This document shows, one piece after another, positions 35,363 through 45,859 of a stretch of 64,000 nt of DNA. The first letter of the stretch is position 1; every line of letters starts with the position of its first letter. Both the position numbers and the translations under genes were made by a program. The stretch is from Sanguinoderma infundibulare. Taxonomy: Eukaryota > Basidiomycota > Agaricomycetes > Polyporales > Polyporaceae. The DNA lies in the NCBI GenBank assembly GCA_032821775.1, contig JAVLRN010000011.1, positions 1,860,001 through 1,924,000 on the forward strand, given 5' to 3'. The notes beneath the pieces are model-generated. The model did no database searches. It saw only the letters and a list, made by a program, of their open reading frames with translations, and had not been told where the DNA came from.

Positions 35363-35671
35363 GGGAGAGGTGAGGACGAGGGGGCGGAGGAGGGGATACA
35401 GTCAGGTCAACTAAATAGACGCCGCGGCGGAAGTGGCGTGCCACCGGCACTAGCAGTGGTACTAAGTACTGTACACCAAGGATCGGATATCGACGGCGTC
35501 GGGTGTGACCTCGAGCTCTGGCCCCTGCTGCAGAATCGGCATGACAGTGCCAGTCACCGCGCGAACCGGAAAGATAAGAAGTTAAATGGGTGAGGCGCGG
35601 GGGTCGAGCGTTATCTGCTTATCGCTGCCCCGGGCCTCGCCAAGAGTCAAAGGGACAATGAGGCTACTCAC

Positions 35672-36199
35672 CCTCTATCTTTCCTTCCCCCACCATCACC
35701 CCGTACCCCTTCTTCCCAAACTCCAAGCTCGCGCCGTCGACAATCGTCCCGTACGTCTCTTCCGACGACGCGATCGATGCCTCGTCCGATGGGTTCAGTA
35801 TCCTCCCCAGTCTGGCGCCCAGCGCGCCTGTCCACGAAGTCCGCCGTGGCATCGCGCTCCCCGAATCCTTGCTCATCTGTCGCTTCAACATCGTCAGTAA
35901 ACCGTCAAATCGCTCGAGGGGCTCCCTGCGCGGGTGGGGAGCAGTCTGCGGGCAGCGTGGTGGTCGGGAGAACGTGGTGAGTGCCCCTTCCTTGGCGGGA
36001 GGATACTAGTACCCTCGCCTACCTGGGTCTTGCCGCGTTCCGGCTCTTGCGCTCGATTGCGATGTGCCTGCGTCATGGGACGTACCCGCAGCGTCCCTCT
36101 TCTTGGCCCTTTTGTTCTCGCTTTTAGCCTTCTTCCGCTTCCCTGGTCCCTATTCGACACTCTTCTCAGCTTCTCATGACCCAACTCCAGTCCCGACAT
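35672..36199 (-). CDS. Possible hypothetical gene, 5' exons only
   Basis: I do not recognise it. Two minus-strand segments join in phase: one starting at MSGLELGHEKLRRVSNRDQG and ending KTQ at a GTAGGC donor (about 36030), the next from a CCGCAG acceptor (about 35967) reading TAPHPRREPLERFDGLLTML to KIEG at 35672, where a GTGAGT donor follows. The product is basic and Ser-rich (MSKDSGSAMPRRTSW). I could not find a convincing next exon, so the gene may be shorter, broken or not real. It lies just upstream of PAR32 on the same strand and could also be part of a longer PAR32 transcript. Confidence 0.3.
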
Positions 36200-37374
36200 G
36201 GCTTCAACCTGTCCATCCATTCCACACGTGTCCACCCCTTAGCAACCCCAAGACTGTACCGGCACCCGGTGGCATTGAGCACGTTGGACCTCTTGCGACA
36301 AATTACGACAGAGACGATCCTGCAAGATCCGCCAGACGCCTCACGTTCACCCTCCGCGCCCTGTCCTTCCGCTGTTCTTGCCGCTTGCGCTTGCCAAGCC
36401 TGCCCCCGTATACTTAGTCCTGCAAATATACCCGATCGCGCCACCTCCTGTATGTATTGTGCATGTTCGCATCCAATATATCTCATCATTTCACCATTCC
36501 TCTTCAACGTGTCTCCGTTCCTCTCAGATCTCCCTCTCAACCCCGGTATTCTTGGATAAATGAAGTCCGTGAATGGCTTCGCCGATTCTCTTCTCGAAGA
36601 CCTTCTTGCATTCAAGTTATCTCCGTCCATCTAAGTATAACGTCCCTCTCCCGCCCCACTTGGAACCGGAGGTGCGACGGGAAAGGCTGTTCAACGAGCA
36701 CCTTCCAAGTTCCAAAGGATTCCAGGCAACAGCGTCCGAGCAAACTTCAGCACGTTCATCGGTTCCGTCCGGAACCTAAGCGCGAACGTGGTCCAGAAAC
36801 ACCTGCAGCTGGCGCGCATGGAGTGGCATGATGGGAGCTAACTACATCATAGCACATGCCTTCGCGGACGTCAGGACCGATATTTACCTAGTACGTCGAG
36901 TCGTTCGCGGTGCAGCGGCAAATACAGCCGTACAAGCCAATTCCACCACAACCCGAGGGCCAGGTCATCAGTGCCAGGGTATTCACCGGATACGAACAAT
37001 CATACATACAAGGATCGTAAGCTCCACCAAAAACAAACGAGACACCGTCCCTTCGTTTTGTCAGCCACTAAGACTGCAGCGCGTCACCAACTGCATCAAC
37101 CGACATCACCGGCACCCTCGTATCCCTCGAGCGACGCACGAGACCTGTCGCTGTTAAAACGATTTGGATTGAGAGAGGCCAGCTCCCACGTGAGCGTCGC
37201 AGCTCCGGTGTGCTCGCCGATAGTCGTATTGCCACGAGATGCCGTGGCGGCGGATTTACGCAGGTTCAGCAACACCCGCGTGCACAGGGTGCTATGGACT
37301 ACCCTGAGGGGCCTATGGGTTCGTTGGGGCTGAAATGAGTCCCCTTCCTACCGACGATATGATGGTCGCCCCAC
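36200..37374. other. Intergenic region
   Basis: About 1.2 kb with only short unrelated frames. It lies upstream of the minus-strand genes near 35-36 kb and downstream of DUF6533 copy C. Confidence 0.4.
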
Positions 37375-39003
37375 TTACATCTCCATGGCCGAGGTAAATT
37401 CCGGCTGAAGATTCGGGGTGAATGATGCATAATCGAGGTGCGTAATCATGGCCTGGCTCACCGGGGCCAAAAAGAGGACGAATACGTTGACCACGGAAAT
37501 TACTGCGGTCGTGGCGACGTTAGCCTGAGTGGAACGGAGACGTCTGCTGAAGGTTGCGAGGAGCGTACCTCCCACCGCCAAGTATGCCAATGCGCCTTTG
37601 GGGATGGAGGCTGAGCATAGGGCAAAGAAAGATTTTGTCGGTCCTTACCGTCACGATACATGGTAGGAAACATGGTGTTCCTTCGTATTCCTGCGTGTAT
37701 GGAGTCATTTAGCTAGAGTAGAACGTAGGCGATGGGCGGACATACCAGCCGAATGGTCTTGGTACCATCTACCGAATGTTAGTGCAATCACGGCTGGTAA
37801 TGAACGTGAACGCATCAGTTTCGGATTCCCGTGTGGCTCACGATTGAAGCACGTCTTGAGGTAACACTCACCAGTCTCTCCGATGGTCACGCAAACCATC
37901 GCGGGCCACGTATCAAAGTTGCTTGGAACGCACCCCACTAGACGCATCACATCCTCTTGAGGAACTGTTCGGATGAGATGTCCAGCAAACCGGCATGCTT
38001 CGGATAAACGGAAGCAGCAGCGGCTTACATCGAACATACAAGTCGGACTGGTAGACAGCGTATATGCACAAAGTCTGTCCCGTGATTAGACAGACAGGAC
38101 GCGGCATGGCAGACGAGTTGGCGACGTACCACAAGCCCGGCTACGCCTCCTCCCAGCAGTGCGAGCACATACGTGTTCCATGCCCAAAGGGCGATTGTTC
38201 GAGAAAGCAAAATCGCTGGCGTATAGCTCGATGAGCACACTCACAGCCGACATCCGCGCCGAAACTCACTTTCGGAACATAGTACGCCGATGAAGTAGAA
38301 GGCTGAAAAGTCGACATGATCAGTGGAAGGGCACCCGGCCACCGTGAAATGCGGGAGGAGTCAAGGTACGCACACGACAACGCATAATAGCGCTTCAGGC
38401 ATAGCTGTAGGGTTCACTATATGAGTGCCGTAGACGTACGAAACGGCGAAGGGTCCCGACCTGCACGTTTCCTGTGTAGTCGAAGATATCTGGGACACGA
38501 AAAATGAGCGCACGATCCTCCCGCACGGGCTTCGTCACCGCACGTACTCATGAAATCGATGATTTGGTCTACAAGAGGGGAGTATTTGTTGAACAAGAAC
38601 AGCGCTTTCGACCGGCTGAGCTTGTTTGGCCAGACTAAGGCCACCTTGCGTATCGGCGCATGAGCGCAGGGAGATTCCAAACATGCACGACCTGCTGACC
38701 TCGTCGGGAAGTGTAGATACGACTTCGAGGAACTTCTGTCGTGTCAGAGCCCTCGGTGTTCGCTGGCAGCTGAGTCACCCTCACCAGAAACGTCGCTGAA
38801 GCGACTGCGACACGGTGCGTTAGCACAGATTCACACGCACACCAATGCAGGCTCCACCTTTAATATACTATAGGACTCTCATAAGTGGGAAGAAGAGCCT
38901 CGAGGCAGAGGGAACATACCTTAGTAACTCTCAGCAGATACAGACCCCAATACCCGTGGACTTTGAACGTATGCGTAAGGTCGGCTGGGGTGCTGGCAGC
39001 CAT
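37375..39003 (-). CDS. DUF6533-type seven-helix membrane protein, copy C
   Basis: Third member of the family, on the opposite strand. First exons: 39003-38920 (start MAASTPADLTHTFKVHGYWG), a 10-base exon 38867-38858, a 20-base exon 38804-38785, 38735-38700 (KFLEVVSTLPDE) and one from 38644 (VALVWPNKLSRSKALFLFNK). Later blocks are GCVPSNFDTWPAMVCVTIGE (about 37920), VIALTFGRWYQDHS (about 37770), GALAYLAVGGTLL (about 37590) and VFVLFLAPV (about 37475). The stop is at 37375. Exon sizes and phases at the 5' end equal those of copies A and B, except one codon more in the fourth exon. The family's function is unknown; helices are spaced as in other seven-helix fungal proteins. Middle introns are not fully resolved. 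Confidence 0.65.
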
Positions 39004-39920
39004 GACGGACAAAGGAGGGCGTCGGTGGGAAACCATATGCATAGAGTCCATCCAAGTCTATCTTACTTATGCTGAACGAAACAGATGCCATCAGGAAAGC
39101 CCGAGACCGCACAGAAACGACGGCGCCCACCATTGAGGGTAGCTTAGCGAATCCCGGAACAGGATAACAGCGCGATGCAATCCTCCGCACCACATGGACA
39201 TGCAACCGGGCACATGTAGGGGTGGATGAGGACAGACGTGATGACTGCTCTGTCTCATCTCCGCTCCCAGGTCCTTCACTTGGCCGTGGTTCCCAGCAAG
39301 ACGGGAAGGTTCGTGAGCCAAGAAGCTTCGGAAGTACGGCTTGAAGCGCTTAGCAGCATTGGAGCGGGATGCAATTGTTTGCAGTAAGGACCTCGACACA
39401 GTTCGTGAAGCGGGAGAGCGGGTTCAGGCAAATGGATAGTAATCCATGCTGCAACGCGCGATTCCGTCTTTGCATTCGTCAACGGATCCGCAGCCTTCAA
39501 GCACGATGTCAAAAGGGTCCGTGTCTCTCAAAGATGCGAGGGAGGACCACGCGAGTTCGCTGATGATAATAAAGCCACGACGTGACAGCGGAAGTCCTAA
39601 CGACGAAGGCTTCGCAGGATGCGCTGCGCTATGCTTGTCCATTAGCGACGCTGTGGTCCCTTCTCGCTCATGTGTCCGTAGAGAACAGGTCCAGCTCAGG
39701 CTGTGAGGATTGGCTTAGTCTGGTATTGCTCCGGAAGCTTAAGGTCGGATCTCACCGGTGCGAAGAACATCGCCACGACATTTCCATGGACATTGATAGA
39801 AGCTGCTCTCTCTTCGCGACTGCAAGACGGCGATACGGCATGTTCGTGAATGCTGGCGCAGGAGAGATCGACTCCGAACTGTGAGATTCTTTGGGGGTCC
39901 TTTGGCTCCTAGATACACTC
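39004..39920. other. Region without a recognised gene
   Basis: About 900 bases upstream of copy C, holding its promoter. Near 39895-39950 one frame reads GVLWLLDTLEMLFV, reminiscent of a DUF6534 helix, too short to call. Confidence 0.35.
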
Positions 39921-39936
39921 GAAATGCTATTCGTAC

Positions 39937-40239
39937 ACCCCGCGCATCCCCGACTGGATCTTGGACTGTTCGTGGCTTCGTTACGTGTGCTCGACGGTGT
40001 TACACGAGACGTACAAGGTGACGGACGACGGGAAGAAGATGCGAAGGATGAACACGGTGCATAACTGAGGGAACCTGTTCGCCAAGCGGTGGGACTAGGC
40101 CTAGGCCTTCGACGCGCCCGGCGCGGGCGCACCCTAGCGGGGAAGAGGCGGGAAGCAGCGGGAGGCGCGCGATCGTTCGCCGTAGCGGGAGGTACAAAAC
40201 GTCTCCTCCAGAACTCCAGGCGGACCTCGTAGGTTATAG
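39937..40239 (+). pseudogene. Relic of an unidentified coding exon with in-frame stops
   Basis: One frame carries clearly protein-like sequence, YSYTPRIPDWILDCSWLRYV and LHETYKVTDDGKKMRRMNTV, then GNLFAKRWD and AFDAPGAGAP. It is interrupted by TGA at 40066-40068 and TAG at 40096-40098, 40102-40104, 40135-40137 and 40183-40185. Each TAG could derive from CAG and the TGA from CGA by a single C-to-T change, although GAG to TAG is equally possible. I do not know the parent family. Confidence 0.35.
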
Positions 40240-41105
40240 TCTTGTACTGTACCGCTCGCCGAAATGCCACTGTCACTGGGACTTCCGTCCGCCGGTCGCG
40301 CTTGGCCTAGGTAAGCCCTGGTAAGCCTCTCGCCCTTCATCCCCATCAGACACAATGGTCGAAGCGGGGAAGCCGATGGGCGGCTGGGAGTATGGATGCG
40401 CCGCTTGCATGTCTCGGCCGAGGCTCTGCCAGAGACATTCGCCGGGATAGCTTCACTGTTGGGCAACCTGAGGAAGGGTTCGCGAGGGACGTCGAGTGGA
40501 AAAGAGGTGGCACCCATGGCCATGGACGCGGTGGAACGTCAACGAAGGGATAGTGCCCGGTCGGAGATGAAGTGTGAATCTCTCGAATTCCTTCCGTGTA
40601 GATAGAAGCCACATCGATACTCCAAGCTGCCGTCATCTTCGAATGCTGTCGTGCCACGCGCGAGCCCGCCGACGGTAGAGGAGTGTCCTGCAAGAAACAA
40701 GGACGTAAGAACGCGATGCATGTTACCACACCCAAATTCATAACTTTGAAGAACCCAAACCGATCGAGGCCAGTGAATAGTATGGCGCTGCAGGGCCCAG
40801 TACACGTGATAGTGATAGTTGGGGATCAGGTTAGGCCTGGTTAGGCTGGGCCCTTGGATCGTGGGGACGTCGTCGGGCCTGGTGACAAGGTCATCTGTCC
40901 AGGCCACTGAATGTGCAAGGAAGCGGATGTAACCGCGGCCTGCCCTGTACATGGGCGGAGGCCAGGGCCCCTATATAGCTCACCTGCCGTTCCCACCCTC
41001 CCACTCTCGTTCTTGAACGACCCCCACCCGCGACACTGAGGGCAATTACTCCTCGCAGCTACACCTCGTGCAGCCCTAGGCCGGTTAGACGTTAGACTCG
41101 CCAGG
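40240..41105. promoter_or_regulatory. Upstream region of the small Cys-rich gene, with TATA-like element
   Basis: No gene is seen in these ~870 bases. A CTATATAG element at 40971-40978 lies about 130 bases before the start codon at 41106 and is the best TATA candidate. Confidence 0.5.
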
Positions 41106-41589
41106 ATGGCCGACACCCAAGCCCCTGCGACCATCGAGATCAACGATGCGTACTTCTGCCAGCACTTCAAGGAGGTCGTGAGTACTCGTCCGCGCCTCCA
41201 GCACATCTGAACGTGATCTGAATGCGACGTGATAAAGTGCACGAACTGCTCGTACGACGGACGGGAAGAGAACGACACCTTCTTCGGGGTACGTGCTTGC
41301 CTCTGGATATGCACTCCGTGCGGAAATTGAGAGACATATGCCCACACCATATGCCCAGTTCGACCCCATCGATCGCGAGGGCATCGAGGCCCCGGCGTCG
41401 AGCCAGAACAAGGAGGGCCAGTACCAGTGCAAGAAGCACGGATCGACGAGTGCGTAACCCCGATGGTATTAGTCAGGCGCTTGGCTTATTGCTGACCACG
41501 TTCATGCAGCCTGCAACCAATGCTACGGATGGAAGAAGCAGATAACGAGGGCGAGAGTGGCGGCGAAGAAGGCGGGCAAGAAGGCGTGA
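41106..41589 (+). CDS. Small Cys-rich (putative zinc-binding) fungal protein
   Basis: A 97-residue protein from four exons: 41106-41177, 41238-41288, 41359-41449 and 41510-41589, all joining in phase. It starts MADTQAPATIEINDAYFCQH. Paired Cys/His residues suggest a zinc site: FCQHFKEVCTNCSYDG, then QCKKH and CNQCYGWKKQ. The tail is strongly basic (RARVAAKKAGKKA). I recall short proteins of this pattern as widely conserved but uncharacterised in agaricomycetes; no function is established. Strong conservation of the Cys/His set and exon phases make it a real gene. A nucleic-acid-related role is only a guess from the basic tail. Confidence 0.83.
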
Positions 41590-42650
41590 TGACCGGTCGG
41601 TCGACGGCCTCGAATGTTGCGAAGAGGAGGACAAGGACACGCCAACCATCGGGACGGAGGAATGCTGTACGAGTATGGTTGTACGATGCGGCATTTGTAT
41701 CACAAATCACAACAACATCCGTGAACCCGGAGATGACGAGCATGACGGGAACTGCGGTACCGGTATGACGTGTGAGGGAATCTCGGAGGGTCAGGAAGGC
41801 GGAAGGTGGGAAAGCGACCTGACGAGGACCAAATGCTCGATGGCGAATACGCCGACCATGTGCGCACGCACCTCGTCGAAGGGTCTCGGCGATGTCAAAC
41901 GCGACGCATATAGGACTCGGGCCGTTCGGAGGGAGTTCTGATAAACTTTTTGCTGTAAGTTCGGTGACAAGCTTGGGTAAAAACGTTAGCGGATCGCGCC
42001 TCTAGTTGCTTCCTCGGCGACTGCCTGGGCGTTCGCCGAGTTTGAACGTTGAACGACCAAAGGACCTTGACTGAATGGCGCAGTGCTCACCTGTATCTCC
42101 TTCGCGGACCTATTCGTTTGGCAGCCATCTAGCTCACCTTGGAGGTCACCCGGTATTGGTATGCAAGCCGCATCCTCCGTGTGCGCCATCTGCTATGCAA
42201 TTCCGCAAAGCCCGGGGCTGATGCGAGATGACAGTTTGGAGCCAGCCTTTAGGGTATCTTGCGCAATGCTCCGTCAAGATTTCCTTGGCAATTGACGGCA
42301 TGGGTGTGGGGACGTCTGTGTCCTGTCCGTGTTGTCGCCAGCCGGATTGGGTTACGGAGAGTTTGAAACGAGGGAAGTAGACACAGGCATACGTAAAGGA
42401 CGGTCAGGGAGACATGGTGCAGGCACGGAAGGAACCAATGGCACAGGCGGCGAATGGAGAGGGTCGGGCATCTGACCTCGAGGATCCGAGAAACGAGAGT
42501 AAGCAAGCGATGGACGTCGCCTTGTTAATGTCAGCCAAGAGCAGCAGTAAGACCAAGTAAGAACATTGTAAAAACACTGTCAGAATGCCACAAGGCTTTG
42601 TCAGCGCGCGATCTCGTCATGCTGCCGCAACCCAGAGCTCCAAACCAGCC
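41590..42650. other. Intergenic region
   Basis: About 1.1 kb between the small Cys-rich gene and cystathionine gamma-lyase. Short frames only; no RNA gene or repeat recognised. Confidence 0.45.
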
Positions 42651-42657
42651 TATATAA
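42651..42657 (+). promoter_or_regulatory. TATA box of the cystathionine gamma-lyase gene
   Basis: TATATAA, 152 bases before the start codon at 42809, followed by a pyrimidine-rich leader typical of fungal transcription start regions. Confidence 0.6.
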
Positions 42658-42808
42658 CTCGCCCCGACTCGGCCACTTGGCCCACTCGCCATCCTCCTTT
42701 CGCCCTTGTTGCCCTTGCAGGTCTCTGCTCGACGTTCTTGGGCTGTAACAGAACAACAGCCGTCGCCCGCATCTTGGAAATACCCTCCGTCTACCTCCAC
42801 CTCGCATA

Positions 42809-44296
42809 ATGTCGCCAATAATTTTCAGCGGAGAGCGCGCCGCGACCAAGGGCCACCCGCATTCCAACAGCATCCAAGCCATCAAGGAGCATGCCTCGCT
42901 CGACGGCTTCGGTACGCGCGCCATCCATGTAGGCTCCGAGCCCAGCGCCGAGACGGGCGCGGTCATTCCATCCATCTCCCTCAGCACAACCTACAAGCAG
43001 CACGGCGTCGGGAACCACAAGGTGCGTTTGCCATCATTTTACGCCGCTTCCGTAACGCGAACCTTATTCCCTCATCGCGTCTCGTTGCGTCATTCTCACG
43101 CAGGGTTTCGAATACTCGCGCTCCGGCAACCCGAACCGGAACGCCCTCGAGGCCACGCTCGCCTCGCTCGAGTCAGGCGGCGCGTACGCGCTCGCCTTCG
43201 CCTCGGGCTCCGCCACCACCGCGACCGTCCTCCAGTCTCTCGGCCCCGACGCGCATATCGTCAGCGTGAACGACGTCTATGGCGGTACCTTCCGGTACAT
43301 GACCCGCGTCGCCGCGGAGAACCAGGGCCTCCAAGCAACCTTCGTTGATCTCGAAAACGCGACCGACGACGAGATCCTCGCATCGTTCCGCCCAGACACA
43401 AAGGTACGTCCTCAGTCTCATGCGCTTCCTCCTCAGTCCTGGAGCTCACTTCATCCCCTATGCAGCTTATCTGGATCGAGACTCCCACAAACCCCACCCT
43501 CCGCCTCGTCGACATCGCGCGCGTCGCGGCCCTCGCGCGCTCCGCCCCATCCAACCCGCTCGTCCTCGTCGACAATACCTTCCTCTCGCCCTTCTACCAG
43601 TCCCCGCTCGTCCTCGGCGCGGACATCGTCATGCACTCCCTCACGAAGTACGTCAACGGCCACTCGGACGTCGTCATGGGCGCCCTTATCCTCCCCGCGC
43701 ACCACGCCGCGCTCGCCGAGAAGCTCCGCTTCCTCCAGAACGCCATCGGCGCCGTGCCCAGCGCGTACGACTCTTGGCTCGCGCAGCGCGGCGCCAAGAC
43801 GCTCCACTTGCGCATGAAGGCGCACGGGGCGAACGCGCTCGCAGTGGCGCGCGCCCTTCAGAAGTCTCCCCACGTCGAGGAGGTCATCTACCCCGGGCTC
43901 GCGACCCACCCGCGCAACGACCTCGCCTACCGCTCGCTCTCGTCGCACGCCCGCGCGTACGTGGATCGGTTCGTGAAGGACCGCGGAGACGACGCTGGTG
44001 GGTTCCCTTACGGGGGCATGATCTCGTTCCGCATCCGGGGCGGGGCCGCTGAAGCTGAGAAGTTCTTGACGTCCGCGAGACTTTTCACGCTCGCGGAGAG
44101 CTTGGGTGGAGTCGAGAGCCTGGCAGAACTTCCGGCGCAGATGACCCACGGGTCCATCCCGCCTGCAGAGCGCGCGCTGCTTGGGATCGGGGACAACCTC
44201 ATCCGGTTGTCGGTTGGCGTCGAGGAGGAAGAGGACCTCGTCGCTGACGTCGAGCAGGCGTTGGAGGCCGCTGCTTCGCTCTCGAAGAAGCTTTGA
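42809..44296 (+). CDS. CYS3: Cystathionine gamma-lyase (PLP enzyme)
   Basis: Cleaves cystathionine to cysteine, 2-oxobutanoate and ammonia, the last step of reverse trans-sulfuration in the cytosol. Three exons: 42809-43021, 43104-43403 and 43466-44296; 447 residues, within the usual 390-450. The Cys/Met-metabolism PLP fold is plain: GFGTRAIHVGSEP, ISLSTTYKQ, FEYSRSGNPNRNALE, AFASGSATTATVL, NDVYGGTFRYM, the cofactor Asp/Asn stretch LVLVDNTFLSPFYQ and the Schiff-base lysine in VMHSLTKYVNGHSDVV. C-terminal ESLGGVESLAELPAQMTHGS and GIGDNLIRLSVGVE complete the family. The SLGGVESL version with Glu favours gamma-lyase over synthase. Introns are 82 and 62 bases. Large antisense frames here (43451-44482) are shadows. 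Confidence 0.96.
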
Positions 44297-44705
44297 GCGT
44301 GCCTGTGCGCTGGTTGGGCTGGACTTTGGAATGGGACATCGGATTTGACTGTCGTGATTGAGATACCGGAGAAGCCTTGTTGTGCATCGTTGTACCATCC
44401 ACGCATATAGACGCATATTTATCAGTAGATACATCGACCCTGTAGAGTAATACACGATTTCACGGTTACTGGCCGAATGCATCCGGTTCGAACCCCGATT
44501 AAAATCTTCAAAGCCTTATGGCGATACCGACGATGTGGTCCGCCATTTGCCAGCCATGCTCGTCTGCACCGACTTCGAAACACTTCTGCACCCATGCCTG
44601 CATCCACCCCCGGGTCGTCATCAAACAAACTTCTAGACAACGCGAAGAAACTCACCTCAAACTCTTCCCCCTCAAGCTCGTTCACCAGCCGATCAAGGCC
44701 ACCAG

Positions 44706-45483
44706 CTAGCATGCCCTCGGTCCCCACATCTCCACGTCCTCCACCCCCGTCGTCGCCCTCAGGATCCAAGGCATGTCCTCCGGCAGCTCGTCGTGCATCG
44801 CGCGCAGCACCTCCCCATCCTGCTCGACCTCTACATACTTCCCATCCATCGCGTGTTGCGCGTAGAACTTCCGCCTGCGCGCAAGCCCCGCCGGCTCGGT
44901 CACCGCGAGGCGGCGGTAGCGCGCGTAACGGCTCAGCCACCCGCAGAAGAGCACGCCGCCGCGCGGGCGGGCAAAGTCCCACGCGTCGTGCAGCGCCGCG
45001 GCGCGCAGGTCCGCGTTAGGGATGCGGGAGAGCGGGCGGAGGAGGAGGACGGCGTCGAAGGTGCCGTGCTCGTCTGCGAGGTCGGGGTGGTTCGAGGCGC
45101 GCGTCGCGTCGCCTTGGAGGATCCGCGCGGGGGCGGGCGCGTCGGGGTCGGATGCTGTGCGGGCTTGCGCGAGAGTGAGGAGGCCGGAGGACGAGTCGAC
45201 GAGGGTGACCGAGTGTCCGCGCTCGGCGAGCGCGAATGAGTAGGGACCTTGGATCGGAGGGGTGAGCGCATGTGCCTCACGGGGAAATATGTTTGTCACC
45301 TGAGCCTCCGCCTATGTCCAGAATCTTCAGCCCAGGCCGGTCGGGGAGCCGCGCGAGGATGGTGCGGAGGGTTACGTGGAACTCGACTCTGCGTGCGCCA
45401 ACCCGGCCGTCTTCTAGCTCTGGGTTCGCATCATACCATTGTACGTTCGCCGCGTTCAGACCCTTTGAGTCCGGGGGTGCCAT
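44706..45483 (-). CDS. SAM-dependent class I methyltransferase
   Basis: A 241-residue protein in two exons, 45483-45300 and 45247-44706, split by a 52-base intron (GTGACA...CAAG, phase 1) exactly in the SAM-binding loop. Motif I is LKILDIGGGSGPYSFALAER, motif II is HSVTLVDSSSGLL with the acidic residue that holds the ribose, and motif III is ARILQGDATRA. DAVLLLRPLSRIPN fills the motif IV place, with Arg where many have Pro-Leu-Tyr. The fold resembles UbiE/Methyltransf_11-type enzymes acting on small molecules. The substrate is unknown. It is convergent with cystathionine gamma-lyase, and I see no functional link beyond both using sulfur compounds. Confidence 0.9.
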
Positions 45484-45859
45484 TAAGTCAGTCAGCAGTC
45501 AGGAGGAGTGGCAGCTTCAAAGGGAGACGAGGCAATGGCATTCGCCGCCAACTTCCACCGAGCTTTTGAAGAGCTTCTCCCGTTCGGCCTGAGAGTAATA
45601 GCTGCCGACACAGCCTCGTCCCATGTCCGGTTCGGCGTTACAAGCGACCTACTTTGCAGCGAGAGCGCCGAATCCCACGACTATCTCCATTCGAGAATAT
45701 CTGCGACGCTTGATGTGCGCATGTCAATCAAGCCTTAGGCTCGCGTGCCAGGAAAAATCTAGTTGACACAGGGTCGCAAGGCGTCTTCTGTGCGATCTAC
45801 GTTGCCCGTTAAGACGGAGAGGCCATTGGTAGCGTAGATGATACTAAAACTCGAGGTCA

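Noticed and set aside
43451..44482. A 343-codon minus-strand frame
   Set aside because: Shadow of the cystathionine gamma-lyase exon; the plus-strand frame has full family conservation.
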